Shown: positions 28,032 to 37,712, counted from the first letter of the stretch. The stretch: 64,000 nucleotides of DNA from JAWPMT01 sp965229785 (GCA_965229785.1 CBDDJS010000001.1:3286001-3350000); one strand, 5' to 3'. Numbers and translations: made by a program. The notes: generated from the sequence alone by a model not told the origin.

Positions 28032-28268
28032 ATGTCTGAAATTGCACAAAAGGTCACGCAGATTATTATTGACAAGCTGGGTGTTGAGGAGTCGGAAATC
28101 AACCAGGAGGCTAGCTTTACCAATGATCTGGGTGCAGATTCTTTGGACACTGTGGAATTGATCATGGAATTTGAAAAAGAGTTCAACATCTCTATTCCGG
28201 ACGATCAGGCGGAGAATATCGCAACTGTAGGTGACGCAATTAACTACCTTCAGGAAAACGTCAAATAA
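28032..28268 (+). CDS. acpP: Acyl carrier protein
   Basis: The 78-residue acidic protein carries the growing acyl chain in fatty acid synthesis. I start at the ATG at 28032; an upstream in-frame start at 27987 would add an atypical hydrophobic leader. The phosphopantetheine site is Ser37 in LGADSLDTVEL. Size and sequence are typical. It precedes fabF and rnc, the classic arrangement, and is the first gene after the promoter at 27970. Confidence 0.98.
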   Translation: MSEIAQKVTQIIIDKLGVEESEINQEASFTNDLGADSLDTVELIMEFEKEFNISIPDDQAENIATVGDAINYLQENVK

Positions 28269-28310
28269 GAAAATAATTCATCTTACACTGATTAAGTATA
28301 TCATACTTTG

Positions 28311-29564
28311 ATGCAACTGAAACGAGCAGTTATTACAGGCCTCGGAGCACTTACTCCCATTGGTAATACGAAGGACGATTATATGGATGCACTGGCCAAG
28401 GGTGTCAGCGGAGCAGCTACAATCACTCGTTTCGATCCTGAAAAGTTCAAAACAAAGTTTGCCTGCGAGGTAAAAAACTTTGACCCTAAAGATCATATAG
28501 ACCGCAAGGAAGCTCGAAAAATGGATCCTGGCACCCAATTTGCCATGGTTGCCAGTGAAGAGGCCATCGGCGACTCGGGTCTTGATCTTGAGGAAATCAA
28601 TAAAGAAAGAGTGGGTGTAATCTGGGGTTCCGGAATCGGAGGTCTACAGACCTTTCACGATGAGATCAGTTCCTTTGCTGTAGGTGACGGTACACCCCGA
28701 TTCAATCCTTTCTTTATCCCGAAAATGATCGCAGATATCACACCTGGTATGCTGTCGATCAAATATGGGTTCCGCGGCCCTAACTATGCCACGGTTTCTG
28801 CTTGTGCTTCATCGAATCACGCCCTCAACGACGCACTTACCTATATCAGGCTCGGAAAATCAGAAGTTATCCTGACTGGTGGATCTGAAGCAGCTGTCGT
28901 TCCTTCGGGAGTAGGCGGATTCAATTCCATGAAAGCACTTTCGGAAAGAAACGATTCTCCTGAAACTGCTTCCAGACCCTACGATGCGGAAAGGGATGGT
29001 TTTGTACTGGGAGAAGGTGCTGGAGCCCTGGTCATCGAAGAATTGGAGCACGCTAAAGCCCGCGGAGCGAAAATCTATGCCGAAGTGCTTGGTGGAGGAA
29101 TGTCTGCAGACGCTTATCACATTACTGCTCCTCATCCTGAAGGGTTAGGCATTATGGCGGTGATGAAAGAGGCGTTGAGTGATGCCCACATCACACCCGA
29201 TCAGGTAGATTATGTAAATACCCACGGGACTTCTACTCCACTTGGAGATTCAGGTGAAATCAAAGCCATCCAAACGGTTTTTGGTGATCACGCTTACAAC
29301 CTGAACATCAGTTCGACAAAATCAATGACCGGCCACCTTCTAGGTGCAGCTGGAGCAATAGAATCCATTGCCTGCCTCATGGCCATTGATAAAGGCATTG
29401 TTCCTCCAACGATCAATCATTTCAATGATGATCCGACGATCGATGCTAAATTGAACCTGACATTCAATAAAGCGCAGCAGCGTGAAGTGAATGTCGCCAT
29501 GAGCAATACCTTTGGTTTCGGAGGTCACAATACCTCAATTGTTTTCAAAAAATATAACGCATAA
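28311..29564 (+). CDS. fabF: Beta-ketoacyl-ACP synthase II
   Basis: The 417-residue enzyme elongates acyl-ACP with malonyl-ACP. The Cys-His-His triad is intact: Cys165 in VSACASSNHA, His305 in NTHGTSTPLGD and His342 in TGHLLGAAG. I use the ATG at 28311, since the adjacent TTG at 28308 is unlikely. The gene follows acpP by 42 bases and precedes rnc by 8 bases, so the three are likely one operon. Confidence 0.98.
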   Translation: MQLKRAVITGLGALTPIGNTKDDYMDALAKGVSGAATITRFDPEKFKTKFACEVKNFDPKDHIDRKEARKMDPGTQFAMVASEEAIGDSGLDLEEINKERVGVIWGSGIGGLQTFHDEISSFAVGDGTPRFNPFFIPKMIADITPGMLSIKYGFRGPNYATVSACASSNHALNDALTYIRLGKSEVILTGGSEAAVVPSGVGGFNSMKALSERNDSPETASRPYDAERDGFVLGEGAGALVIEELEHAKARGAKIYAEVLGGGMSADAYHITAPHPEGLGIMAVMKEALSDAHITPDQVDYVNTHGTSTPLGDSGEIKAIQTVFGDHAYNLNISSTKSMTGHLLGAAGAIESIACLMAIDKGIVPPTINHFNDDPTIDAKLNLTFNKAQQREVNVAMSNTFGFGGHNTSIVFKKYNA

Positions 29565-29572
29565 AGCTTATC

Positions 29573-30325
29573 GTGCTGTCCTGGTTTAATCGAGTCGTTT
29601 TTGCATTCAAACTACCAAACGATTCCCAGGATAAAGAACTGTACGTAGCTATTAAGTCAATTACTGGCCGAGCGCCGTACAATTTATCATTGTATAAGCT
29701 GGCCATGCGACACAGCAGTATTGCACTGGTAAATGACCATGGCCTTCGTGAATCGAACGAAAGACTGGAATACCTGGGAGATGCGATTTTAGGGATGATC
29801 GTAGCAGAATTTCTCTTCATGCGGTTTCCTTTCAAAGAGGAAGGATTTCTAACCGAAATGAGGTCGAAAATTGTGAACCGGGAAACCCTGAACGACCTGT
29901 CTCGAAAATTGGGCATCAAAAATCTAATCCAGTTTCACCAAAACAAATCAGCCCTTTCACCCAAGTCTATTTACGGTGATTCACTGGAAGCCCTGATCGG
30001 TGCCATTTACCTGGATCGTGGATTTTCATTTTGCAAACGATTCATTATCAAGCGGTTGATCATTCCGCATTTCGATCTTGACGAATTGGTAAACACCATT
30101 ACCAACCACAAAAGCAAGATCATTGAATGGTCACAAAAGCAAAATCGAAAACTCTCTTTTGAGATTATCGACCAAAACCAAAAGAACAGGAACGGTCAAT
30201 TCGTCGCTCAGATCTTTATTGATGGGGAAGGGTTTGAGAAGGGTTATGGATTCAGCAAAAAGAAAGCGGAACAAGATGCTGCCCGAAAAACGCTGGAACG
30301 CATTCAAAAAGATGAACAATCTTAG
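29573..30325 (+). CDS. rnc: Ribonuclease III
   Basis: The 250-residue enzyme cuts double-stranded RNA in rRNA maturation and RNA decay. The endonuclease signature NERLEYLGDAILG lies at 62-74, a second acidic site is in YGDSLEALIGAIYLD, and a double-stranded RNA-binding domain follows (about 170-245, ending KKKAEQDAARKTLE). The start is GTG, 8 bases after the fabF stop. Position after acpP-fabF is typical of Bacteroidota. Confidence 0.97.
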   Translation: MLSWFNRVVFAFKLPNDSQDKELYVAIKSITGRAPYNLSLYKLAMRHSSIALVNDHGLRESNERLEYLGDAILGMIVAEFLFMRFPFKEEGFLTEMRSKIVNRETLNDLSRKLGIKNLIQFHQNKSALSPKSIYGDSLEALIGAIYLDRGFSFCKRFIIKRLIIPHFDLDELVNTITNHKSKIIEWSQKQNRKLSFEIIDQNQKNRNGQFVAQIFIDGEGFEKGYGFSKKKAEQDAARKTLERIQKDEQS

Positions 30326-30409
30326 CGTTTTCTCAGTACCTACTTTTAAGCCTACTTTGTCATATTTGAAAATCCGATTGAATCCCGGTAAAACAGATTA
30401 CAGGAAACT

Positions 30410-32242
30410 ATGAGCAGAAAGATCGTTATCGGTGGCGCATGCCTGAATCAAATTCCCATGGACTGGTCGCACAACCTCCAAAATATCAAAGAAGCGATCG
30501 GAGAAGCTAAAAACAAGGGCGTTCAATTATTATGCCTGCCCGAATTATGTCTCACCGGTTACGGCTGTGAAGACCTTTTTTTGAGTAATTGGTTACCTCA
30601 AAAAGCCCTCTCCAAACTTTCAGAATTGATTCCGCTTAGCGATGGGATTGCCTTTACGGTTGGGCTCCCCGTACGTATTGAAGATCAGGTATACAATACA
30701 TGTTGCCTGTTCAACAATCAGAAGATCGTCGGTTTTTACGCTAAACATCACCTGGCCAATGATGGTGTGCACTATGAAAAAAGATGGTTCGCCAGCTGGC
30801 CATATAAACGCATCATTGATTTTGAAATCAACGGACAGACCGTTCCTTTCGGAGCGTTTCAAGCGACTTTGGATGGGGTAAAGATTGCTTTTGAGATTTG
30901 TGAGGATGCCTGGCTTGAAGACCGGCCAGCCTGTCATTTTACAGATCCTCATGTCGATTTAATCCTGAATCCAAGTGCCAGTCATTTTGCTTTTAGAAAG
31001 GGAGCATTTCGTGAAAACCTGGTCACGGCCTCATCCCAACGTTTCAATTGTGCTTATTTATATACCAACCTCTTAGGCAACGAAGCAGGCCGAATGATCT
31101 ATGACGGTGATATCCTGATCGCTCAAAAGGGGAAATTAATTGGTCGGAACAAACGACTATCTTTTGCTGACCGCAACCTGTTAACGCTTACCCTCAACCT
31201 GGATAAAGCATCTGAAACACAAATTCAGGACGATTGGGAGAACAGATTGGAAGAATTGTCCAGGGTAATTCCACTGGCATTGTTCGATTACCTGCGAAAG
31301 AGCAGAAGTCAGGGCTTTGTATTATCCCTTTCAGGAGGAGCCGACAGCAGTTCTATTGCCACAATGGTTGCTCACATGGTTCGAGAAGGACTTGCTGACC
31401 TTGGGCATGCGACATTTCAGCGCAAAATTGGTTTCAAGATACCTGAAAGCCCGAAAGATATCGTTCATCAATTACTGGTTACCGCTTATCAGGGAACTAA
31501 AAACTCCTCGCAGGATACGCTGAATTCTGCCCGAGGACTGGCTGAAAGTCTGGGAGCTAAGTTTCATCACTGGCAAATTGACGATGAAGTCGCACAGTAT
31601 CGTCAAACCATTGAAAACGCTGTAGGTCGAGCGTTAACATGGGAGTCAGATGATATCACACTACAAAATATCCAGGCCAGAGCAAGATCCCCAATCATCT
31701 GGATGCTTGCCAATCTGGATCGTTATCTGTTACTCTCTACCAGCAATCGCAGTGAGGGAGATGTCGGTTATGCCACGATGGACGGAGATACCAGTGGTAG
31801 TATTTCCCCTATTGCAGCCATTGACAAAGACCTGGTCCTGGAATGGTTGCGATATGCGGAAGAAGTACTGGGGTATGATGGACTGCAGTTCGTAAATCAA
31901 CTGCAACCTACGGCGGAATTGCGGCCCTTAGACCAAAAACAAACCGATGAAGACGACCTGATGCCTTACGCAGTACTTGTGAAAATTGAAGAATGGGCCA
32001 TCCGGGAAAGGTACTCCCCAACCGAGGTGTTTTTTGCGATGGAAAAGGATCATCCAAAGGAACAACTCAAGCAATGGATCACGAAATTTTTCAGATTATG
32101 GGCCATCAATCAATGGAAGCGGGAGCGAATTGCCCCTAGCTTTCATGTGGATGACTTTAACATCGACCCGAAGACGTGGTGCAGATTTCCTATTTTATCC
32201 AGCGGATTTAAGGAAGAGTTAACCGAGCTAGATGCGCTTTAA
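30410..32242 (+). CDS. nadE: Glutamine-dependent NAD+ synthetase
   Basis: The 610-residue enzyme amidates deamido-NAD to NAD using ammonia released from glutamine. The N-terminal nitrilase-type glutaminase has the triad Glu45 (LPELCLTGYGCED), Lys112 (YAKHHL) and Cys164 (EICEDAW). The C-terminal synthetase has the pyrophosphate-binding motif SGGADSSS at 308-315. The length is typical of the two-domain form. It lies 84 bases after rnc, and its end overlaps the convergent MORN gene by 4 bases. Confidence 0.96.
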   Translation: MSRKIVIGGACLNQIPMDWSHNLQNIKEAIGEAKNKGVQLLCLPELCLTGYGCEDLFLSNWLPQKALSKLSELIPLSDGIAFTVGLPVRIEDQVYNTCCLFNNQKIVGFYAKHHLANDGVHYEKRWFASWPYKRIIDFEINGQTVPFGAFQATLDGVKIAFEICEDAWLEDRPACHFTDPHVDLILNPSASHFAFRKGAFRENLVTASSQRFNCAYLYTNLLGNEAGRMIYDGDILIAQKGKLIGRNKRLSFADRNLLTLTLNLDKASETQIQDDWENRLEELSRVIPLALFDYLRKSRSQGFVLSLSGGADSSSIATMVAHMVREGLADLGHATFQRKIGFKIPESPKDIVHQLLVTAYQGTKNSSQDTLNSARGLAESLGAKFHHWQIDDEVAQYRQTIENAVGRALTWESDDITLQNIQARARSPIIWMLANLDRYLLLSTSNRSEGDVGYATMDGDTSGSISPIAAIDKDLVLEWLRYAEEVLGYDGLQFVNQLQPTAELRPLDQKQTDEDDLMPYAVLVKIEEWAIRERYSPTEVFFAMEKDHPKEQLKQWITKFFRLWAINQWKRERIAPSFHVDDFNIDPKTWCRFPILSSGFKEELTELDAL

Positions 32243-32994
32243 AGTGACTTAGATAGGATCAGCGGATTGTTTTGCATGGTGGTGCATCGACAAATTACTT
32301 CAAGGCCCTCCAACTTAGATTCACCGCCTACTTTTTTCAAATCAAGCACAGCACCGTCGCCAGTCGACTTTAAGGGCACCAATCGATGCTTATCCAAAAA
32401 TTGACCATCAATAAGACTCCCCAGATAATATTTGGCCTTTCGACAAGGCTCTTCCGCCTGAAAAACCCACACATTGCCTTCTTTACGCACTTTAACACCT
32501 AAATTCAAAGCCCTTTCCTGTCCGTTGCTTTTGAATTCTTTTAGGCCTGTCCCAGGCCAGCTATTATAATACGGAACCGAAGCCCTCACTTTGCCTGATT
32601 CGAAATAGGTTTTTCTGAGCCCTTCGATCTTATTATTGACATAGGGTGTTGTGGCATAGAGTTCCCCGGATTTATAATACTTTTTGGACACCCCTTCCCG
32701 CATATTGGTATTGTAAGGCATCTCCAAATGCACTTTTCCATTAGGGTAATACAGATACGAAATACCGTGTTTTTTACCGTATTGATAATTAACTACCGAC
32801 TTCAGCTTACCATTGCTATCCTTAGACTCAAAACGTCCGTGCTTGAGTTCCGCATTTCCATTGGCTTTTTCAGCCTCTATTTCTTCAATTTCGGCATAAG
32901 CTTCTTCAGAACTGCTCGGCAACAGCGCGAATGATCCTGCACACATGATCAGGAATATCCAGAGGAGGTTGTGATATTTTGAGGACCAGTTCAT
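32239..32994 (-). CDS. MORN-repeat secreted protein
   Basis: The 251-residue protein has an N-terminal signal anchor (about 8-25) and a run of MORN/YwqK-like repeats: HGISYLYYPNGKVHLEMPY, EGVSKKYYKSGELYATTPY and EGLRKTYFESGKVRASVPY, each given here within its core. The C-terminal ~80 residues have a CRKAKYYLG segment and a pair of Cys near the end. Such repeats often serve as protein-interaction or lipid-contact surfaces; the label antitoxin YwqK is a database name without support here. It converges with nadE. Function is unknown. Confidence 0.75.
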   Translation of the reverse strand: MNWSSKYHNLLWIFLIMCAGSFALLPSSSEEAYAEIEEIEAEKANGNAELKHGRFESKDSNGKLKSVVNYQYGKKHGISYLYYPNGKVHLEMPYNTNMREGVSKKYYKSGELYATTPYVNNKIEGLRKTYFESGKVRASVPYYNSWPGTGLKEFKSNGQERALNLGVKVRKEGNVWVFQAEEPCRKAKYYLGSLIDGQFLDKHRLVPLKSTGDGAVLDLKKVGGESKLEGLEVICRCTTMQNNPLILSKSL

Positions 32995-33047
32995 AGGCTT
33001 GTTGTTTTCGGCATAATGATATTACGCAAATATCGATCCATAAGATA

Positions 33048-33263
33048 TCAGGGCACCGGATCGTAACCACTTCCGCCCCAGGGGTGGCATCGCCCAATTC
33101 GCTTGATCCCCATCCAAAGCCCTTTTAATCCATGTTTGAGAATCGCCTCTTTCATATAACTCGAACATGTCGGAGTGTACCGGCAAGAACTAGGGAAAAG
33201 GGGGCTAATGCTGTATTGATAGAACAGCACTGGAATGATCAAAATTCTACGAAATAATCGCAC
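33048..33263 (-). CDS. yidD: Membrane protein insertion efficiency factor YidD
   Basis: The 71-residue protein shows the complete YidD signature: YQYSISPLFPSSCRYTPTCSSY, given here as SCRYTPTCSSY, and GRCHPWGGSGYDPVP at the C-terminus. An N-terminal amphipathic helix would bind the inner membrane, where the protein assists YidC-dependent insertion. The start is GTG. The gene is divergent from the BamA-like gene and lies 53 bases upstream of the MORN gene on the same strand. Confidence 0.96.
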   Translation of the reverse strand: MRLFRRILIIPVLFYQYSISPLFPSSCRYTPTCSSYMKEAILKHGLKGLWMGIKRIGRCHPWGGSGYDPVP

Positions 33264-33267
33264 AGGT

Positions 33268-33275
33268 CAAATCTA
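33268..33275 (-). promoter_or_regulatory. Possible yidD -7 element
   Basis: On the minus strand the sequence TAGATTTG fits the TAnnTTTG consensus exactly. It ends 4 bases before the GTG start, so a transcript from it would be leaderless or nearly so. This could be coincidence. Confidence 0.3.
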
Positions 33276-33349
33276 TCGCCTAATTTGGTGGTTATTATCA
33301 ATTTTGTCGGGAATTGTAACGTTCATAACACAGAATAAGCAATAGTGAC

Positions 33350-34768
33350 GTGAAAAGGATAGGATGTTGGGGCATATTGCTAATACTGGGGCTACTTCCT
33401 GGTTGGTCATCCGGACAGATACAAGGTGATACATCCACTTCGAAAGCTGTATTTGTCAAGGAGGTTTTTATTATTGGCAATAACAAAACCAAAGCCAGCG
33501 TCATCTTAAGAGAGATGCAACTGACCAAGGGCTTTATGCTCAAGGATACGCTTATTAATAGCGCTATCATTGAGGACCAACAACGCATTTACAACACCAA
33601 TTTATTTGATGAAGTAACGATCAAACCTTTGTACGCTTCGGATCAGGAACTTATGATTCTGGTGACGGTATCCGAAAGATGGTACATCTACCCTTCGGTC
33701 ATTTTCAAACTTGCAGACCGAAACCTCAATGACTGGTGGGTCAATCAAAATCGGGACTTGAGTCGGGTTAATCTAGGAGTACGCTACCAACAATACAATT
33801 TCCGAGGACGCAGAGAATTGCTCAATCTGATATTTCAAGTGGGATTTGAGCGGGATTTCCTGGCCAGTTGGCGCATTCCGTATATTGAAAAATCTCAAAA
33901 GCATGGCCTCTCATTAAGTTTTTCTTATTCGGAGAGTCGTAATGCCGGATTTCGAACAGAAGATCACGTTCGTCAATTTGTAAGCGCTGAACGACTGTTG
34001 AGAAAAACCACACGGGGACGTATCACTTATCGTTTCAGAAAGTCTTATTACAATACTCATCGTTTTCGATTGAAGTTCGAATACCGGGTCATTGATGACA
34101 CAGTAGCCATGCTTAATCCCAATTATTTTGGAAATCGGGCCACGTTGCAACGACATTTTGAGCTGTCTTATCAATTTACCAGGGACCTTCGCAACAACAA
34201 TAATTATCCTACAAAAGGCCATTTACTGAGGTTTAGACTGGATAAGAGTGGCCTTGGGATCTATAATCAGGTAGACATCTTTGACGTCAACATGGTCTAC
34301 CGGCAATATTTTGATCTTGGGAATCAATTTTCAGTCAGTACTGGCATTGAGGTATTTTCCTCCTGGCCCAAAAACCAGCCTTACATCAATTATTCTGGTG
34401 TTGGGTTTGAACAAACCCTTGTTCGGGGGTATGAACAAGATTTGATTGAAGGTCATCAATATGTCTTGTACAAAAGCACACTCCGAAGAGGTCTGTTTAA
34501 GCACACGCAAAATCTGGGTAAGTTGATGCCATTCCGGCAGTTTCGTAAGGTACCGATCGCCTTATACGGAAAAGTTTTCTTCGATGGCGGTTGGGTAAAC
34601 AACTATCCGGAATATGAGGTCAGTCAACGATTGGCCAACAAGCATTTATTTGGTGTGGGAGCAGGATTTGATCTGGTTACCATTTATGACCTGGTCAGTC
34701 GATTTGAATGGTCAGTAAACGCGGAAGGAAATTTACGTTTCGCTATTAGCGCCAAAGCTGATCTTTAA
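33350..34768 (+). CDS. BamA/TamA-family outer-membrane protein
   Basis: The 472-residue product starts at GTG with a signal peptide (about 1-23). A single POTRA-like domain follows (about 30-115: VKEVFIIGNNKTKASVILREM, in part FIIGNNKTKASVI), and then a surface-antigen beta-barrel of about 350 residues rich in alternating aromatic strands. Full BamA has five POTRA domains and is about 800 residues, so this is a short Omp85 relative. It probably acts in outer-membrane insertion or export of a limited substrate. The convergent SDR gene ends one base away. Confidence 0.82.
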   Translation: MKRIGCWGILLILGLLPGWSSGQIQGDTSTSKAVFVKEVFIIGNNKTKASVILREMQLTKGFMLKDTLINSAIIEDQQRIYNTNLFDEVTIKPLYASDQELMILVTVSERWYIYPSVIFKLADRNLNDWWVNQNRDLSRVNLGVRYQQYNFRGRRELLNLIFQVGFERDFLASWRIPYIEKSQKHGLSLSFSYSESRNAGFRTEDHVRQFVSAERLLRKTTRGRITYRFRKSYYNTHRFRLKFEYRVIDDTVAMLNPNYFGNRATLQRHFELSYQFTRDLRNNNNYPTKGHLLRFRLDKSGLGIYNQVDIFDVNMVYRQYFDLGNQFSVSTGIEVFSSWPKNQPYINYSGVGFEQTLVRGYEQDLIEGHQYVLYKSTLRRGLFKHTQNLGKLMPFRQFRKVPIALYGKVFFDGGWVNNYPEYEVSQRLANKHLFGVGAGFDLVTIYDLVSRFEWSVNAEGNLRFAISAKADL

Positions 34769-34769
34769 A

Positions 34770-36251
34770 TTATTCCGCCGATTCCAGTGCGGCGACTTCT
34801 TTCTTCCGTTCTTCTACGGCAGCGCGTTCACAATCTGAAATATCAGTCAATTTTTTGAGCATCCCGGGAAAAACGAATTCGTGTAATGGAAGTACCGCAA
34901 ACCAATAGAAACGTCCCATCAGGCCTCTCGGGCGGAATGTTGCGGTCATGATCAACTCCTCCCCTTCCATCTTAAATTCCAACCATGCTTCTCCGGGCAA
35001 TCGCATTTCTGCAAACAACAACAAACGCCCTTCTTCTTTATTGGCGTAGAGTACCCGCCAAAAATCCAGGGCATCTCCTACATGCAAAGAATGCTCACTA
35101 CTGCGACCTCTGCGTAAACCAACACCCCCCAGGATCTTATCTAAAAAGCCCCTAAGTCGCCATAGCAGATTCGCGTGATACCATCCGGTCCTTCCGCCAA
35201 GGTGCCAGACTTTATCGATGGTAGTTTCGCGATCAATGTAGTTCTTCCTTCTTTCGTCCCTGAAACAACCGTAGGTAGGTACCTGAATAAAATCAGAGAT
35301 ATTGAAGTTCAGACGACCGCTAACTTGTGAGTCTTTCCAGGAAGATAGGTCATCTTGTGATAATTGCTCAAATGTCTGACGAATAGAATCCTCATAACCA
35401 ATGGGCTTAATACCCAGGATCTCGCACAATTCATTGTCCCGGCAAATCACTTCTACGTTCATACTATTTACCAAAGCCACCGCCAGGTTATAGGAAGTGG
35501 AAGTCACGAAGTATAGCCAGTAAGAAGACAATCTTGGCGTAATTACCGGAAGGGTAATAATGGATCTTTTCAACCCCCTGATCCTGGCAAAGGTCAGAAG
35601 CATTTCCTTGTAGGACAATACATCAGGTCCTCCTATATCGAAGTTTCGACCATAGGTCTCTTCATTGAGAAAAGTCTCTGACAGTAAGGAAATGACGTCA
35701 TTGACTCCAATCGGTTGACACTTGGTCCGCAACCATTTGGGTGTGACCATAACAGGCAATTTCTCAACCAGATCTCTGATGATCTCGAAGCTTGCACTAC
35801 CGGATCCAATGATGATCCCGGCTCGCAATGACGTGAAATGATATTTCCCGCTATTCAGAACGTCTTCTACCTTTTTTCTGGAAGCTAAGTGCCTGGACAA
35901 ATCCTCATCATTGGCAATACCGCTCAGGTAAATGACATGTCGAACCTCCGTTTCTTCCATGGCCCGGCGAAAATTCTTTGCCGATTGTTCTTCCAGACTG
36001 ATGTAATTCCTTGATACGGACATGGAATGAACTAGATAGTAAGCGCCATCGATATCTTTAGGGATATTCTTTAAAGTAGAGGCATCCAAAAGGTCCAGCT
36101 TGATTACTTCAACCCGATCCCTGATAAGGTCCGGGACCACCAGCCTTGCAGGATCTCGAACAGCACATATCACCGTGTGGCCTTTGCCAGCAAGCACGGT
36201 CAATAGTCTTTTTCCGATGTAACCAGTGGCTCCTGTAAGGAGAATTTTCAT
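34770..36251 (-). CDS. SDR-family NAD(P)-binding protein with DUF2867 domain
   Basis: The 493-residue protein starts at the ATG at 36251, directly before the Rossmann motif GATGYIGKR; an ATG at 36290 would add 13 poor residues. The N-terminal ~300 residues are an extended or atypical short-chain dehydrogenase (YLVHSMSV, YLSGIA). The C-terminal ~170 residues match the DUF2867 pattern (VWHLGGRTGWYHANLLWRLRG in pieces, DALDFWRV, FRPRGLMGRFYWFAVLPLHEFVF in pieces). These fusions are common in marine bacteria, but the substrate is unknown. Confidence 0.85.
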   Translation of the reverse strand: MKILLTGATGYIGKRLLTVLAGKGHTVICAVRDPARLVVPDLIRDRVEVIKLDLLDASTLKNIPKDIDGAYYLVHSMSVSRNYISLEEQSAKNFRRAMEETEVRHVIYLSGIANDEDLSRHLASRKKVEDVLNSGKYHFTSLRAGIIIGSGSASFEIIRDLVEKLPVMVTPKWLRTKCQPIGVNDVISLLSETFLNEETYGRNFDIGGPDVLSYKEMLLTFARIRGLKRSIITLPVITPRLSSYWLYFVTSTSYNLAVALVNSMNVEVICRDNELCEILGIKPIGYEDSIRQTFEQLSQDDLSSWKDSQVSGRLNFNISDFIQVPTYGCFRDERRKNYIDRETTIDKVWHLGGRTGWYHANLLWRLRGFLDKILGGVGLRRGRSSEHSLHVGDALDFWRVLYANKEEGRLLLFAEMRLPGEAWLEFKMEGEELIMTATFRPRGLMGRFYWFAVLPLHEFVFPGMLKKLTDISDCERAAVEERKKEVAALESAE

Positions 36252-36423
36252 CTTGGACGTTTCCAAGTTCCAACTAATAGGTAGCATCATTGTTCAGGAA
36301 GGAGAAAAAAAATCAATGAAAAAAGTACTGAAATTTAGTAATTAATTTTCATTCCCGACGGTAGTTATACTATCAGTAAAGAAGGGAATGCTTCATCATT
36401 AGCTCCAATCAAGGGACATTCCC

Positions 36424-36431
36424 TATTTTTG
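36424..36431 (+). promoter_or_regulatory. fabI promoter -7 element
   Basis: TATTTTTG matches the Bacteroidota TAnnTTTG element exactly and is followed by GCCGCC. It lies 30 bases upstream of the fabI ATG, giving a leader of about 23 bases. No TTTG -33 box is visible. Confidence 0.5.
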
Positions 36432-36460
36432 CCGCCTTATTAAACGAGCAATTTTTCACG

Positions 36461-37273
36461 ATGACCTATAACCTACTGAAAGGAAAGAGAGGGATCATTT
36501 TTGGAGCCCTGGACGAAAATTCAATTGCCTGGAAAGTAGCCGAAAGAGCTTACGAAGAAGGAGCAAAATTCACTCTGACAAATGCGCCTATCGCCATGCG
36601 AATGGGTGAAATACAAAAACTCGCCGAGAAATGCGAAACGGAAGTCATTCCCGCTGATGCTACTTCTTTGGAAGATTTGGAGAATCTTTATACTAAGTCC
36701 AAAGAACTTCTGGGAGGCAACTTTGATTTCATTCTTCATGCAATCGGGATGAGCCCCAATGTGAGAAAGAAAAAGGAATACGGCAACCTCAATTACGACT
36801 GGTTCCAAAAAACACTGGATGTTTCTGCCCTGTCTTTCCACAAAACGATGCAAGTCGCTGAAAAAATGGACGTCATGAATGAATGGGGATCTATTCTTGG
36901 CTTGTCTTATATCGCGGCGCAACGCACATTCCCTGATTATTCAGATATGGCTCAGGCAAAAGCGATGCTGGAGTCTATAGCACGAAGTTACGGATATCGA
37001 TTTGGGAAATCGAAAAAGGTTCGTGTTAATACCATTAGTCAATCACCAACCATGACCACTGCGGGCTCTGGTGTTCCCGGATTTGATGTATTCTTCAATT
37101 ATGCGGACAAGATGTCTCCTTTGGGCAATGCAGACGCGGTGAGTTGTGCGGATTACTGTCTGATGATGTTCTCTGATTTTACCAGAATGGTAACCATGCA
37201 GAACCTGATGCATGATGGCGGGTTCTCTACCTCTGGTATTACCGAAGAAATTGTTGAGGAGCTTTCGAAATAG
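36461..37273 (+). CDS. fabI: Enoyl-ACP reductase (NADH)
   Basis: The 270-residue enzyme performs the last reduction in each fatty acid elongation cycle. The N-terminus GKRGIIFGALDENSIAW matches the FabI dinucleotide motif (usually G.....GV.N..SIA). The catalytic pair fits Tyr-x6-Lys in DYSDMAQAKAML, and a first tyrosine occurs in SYIAAQR. The tail ISQSPTMTTAGSGVPGFD corresponds to the substrate loop. It lies just before the four-helix-bundle cassette, beyond which ispE begins. Confidence 0.95.
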   Translation: MTYNLLKGKRGIIFGALDENSIAWKVAERAYEEGAKFTLTNAPIAMRMGEIQKLAEKCETEVIPADATSLEDLENLYTKSKELLGGNFDFILHAIGMSPNVRKKKEYGNLNYDWFQKTLDVSALSFHKTMQVAEKMDVMNEWGSILGLSYIAAQRTFPDYSDMAQAKAMLESIARSYGYRFGKSKKVRVNTISQSPTMTTAGSGVPGFDVFFNYADKMSPLGNADAVSCADYCLMMFSDFTRMVTMQNLMHDGGFSTSGITEEIVEELSK

Positions 37274-37283
37274 TTTGTATAGA

Positions 37284-37306
37284 CCATAGCCAATAAGTCA
37301 ATAGTT
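37284..37306 (+). repeat. Left inverted repeat of the four-helix-bundle cassette
   Basis: This 23-base segment contains CCATAG, six bases, then AGTCAATAGTT. The reverse complement of 37713-37735 has the same two blocks with the same six-base spacer. All 17 bases of the two blocks agree. It begins 11 bases after the fabI stop. Confidence 0.75.
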
Positions 37307-37334
37307 ATCTAAATACTTTAATTGGTCTTTTGAA

Positions 37335-37694
37335 ATGGCGTTTAAGTTCGAGGAACTCAAAGTATGGCAAAAAGCCATTGACCTTACAGCTGATGTAAAC
37401 TCTGTGATCAAGAAGTTTCCATCAGATGAGAGGTTTGTGCTATCTCCGCAAATGCAAAGAGCGGCCGATTCTATCGCTTTAAATATAGCTGAAGGATCGA
37501 CGGGACAATCGAATAAAGAATTTGCCCGGTTTCTTGGGATTGCTTTGAGGTCAGGAATTGAAGTAGTCAGTTGCTTATATATCGCTCAACGAAGAAATAT
37601 TATCGATCAGAAAGATTTTGATCGCCTCTATAGTTCTTTAACTGAAATAAGCAAAATGACTCAATCACTGCGTAGAACTTTACGCACAAGTTAG
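37335..37694 (+). CDS. Four-helix-bundle protein (23S rRNA IVS / Avd-like family)
   Basis: The 119-residue all-helical protein shows the family pattern FEELKVWQKAIDL, then LSPQMQRAADSIALNIAEG, then EFARFLGIALRSGIEV. This family was first seen in intervening sequences of bacterial 23S rRNA and is related to Avd of diversity-generating retroelements. Here no rRNA or reverse transcriptase is nearby. The gene lies between fabI and ispE and is bounded by the inverted repeats at 37284-37306 and 37713-37735, so it looks like the single gene of a small inserted element. Its biochemical role is unknown; a nucleic-acid-binding pentamer is plausible from the family. Confidence 0.9.
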   Translation: MAFKFEELKVWQKAIDLTADVNSVIKKFPSDERFVLSPQMQRAADSIALNIAEGSTGQSNKEFARFLGIALRSGIEVVSCLYIAQRRNIIDQKDFDRLYSSLTEISKMTQSLRRTLRTS

Positions 37695-37712
37695 ATGCTT
37701 TAATAGACGCCA

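Noticed and set aside
37335..37694. Diversity-generating retroelement Avd gene
   Set aside because: There is no reverse transcriptase, template repeat or variable-repeat gene nearby, so only the protein family is shared.
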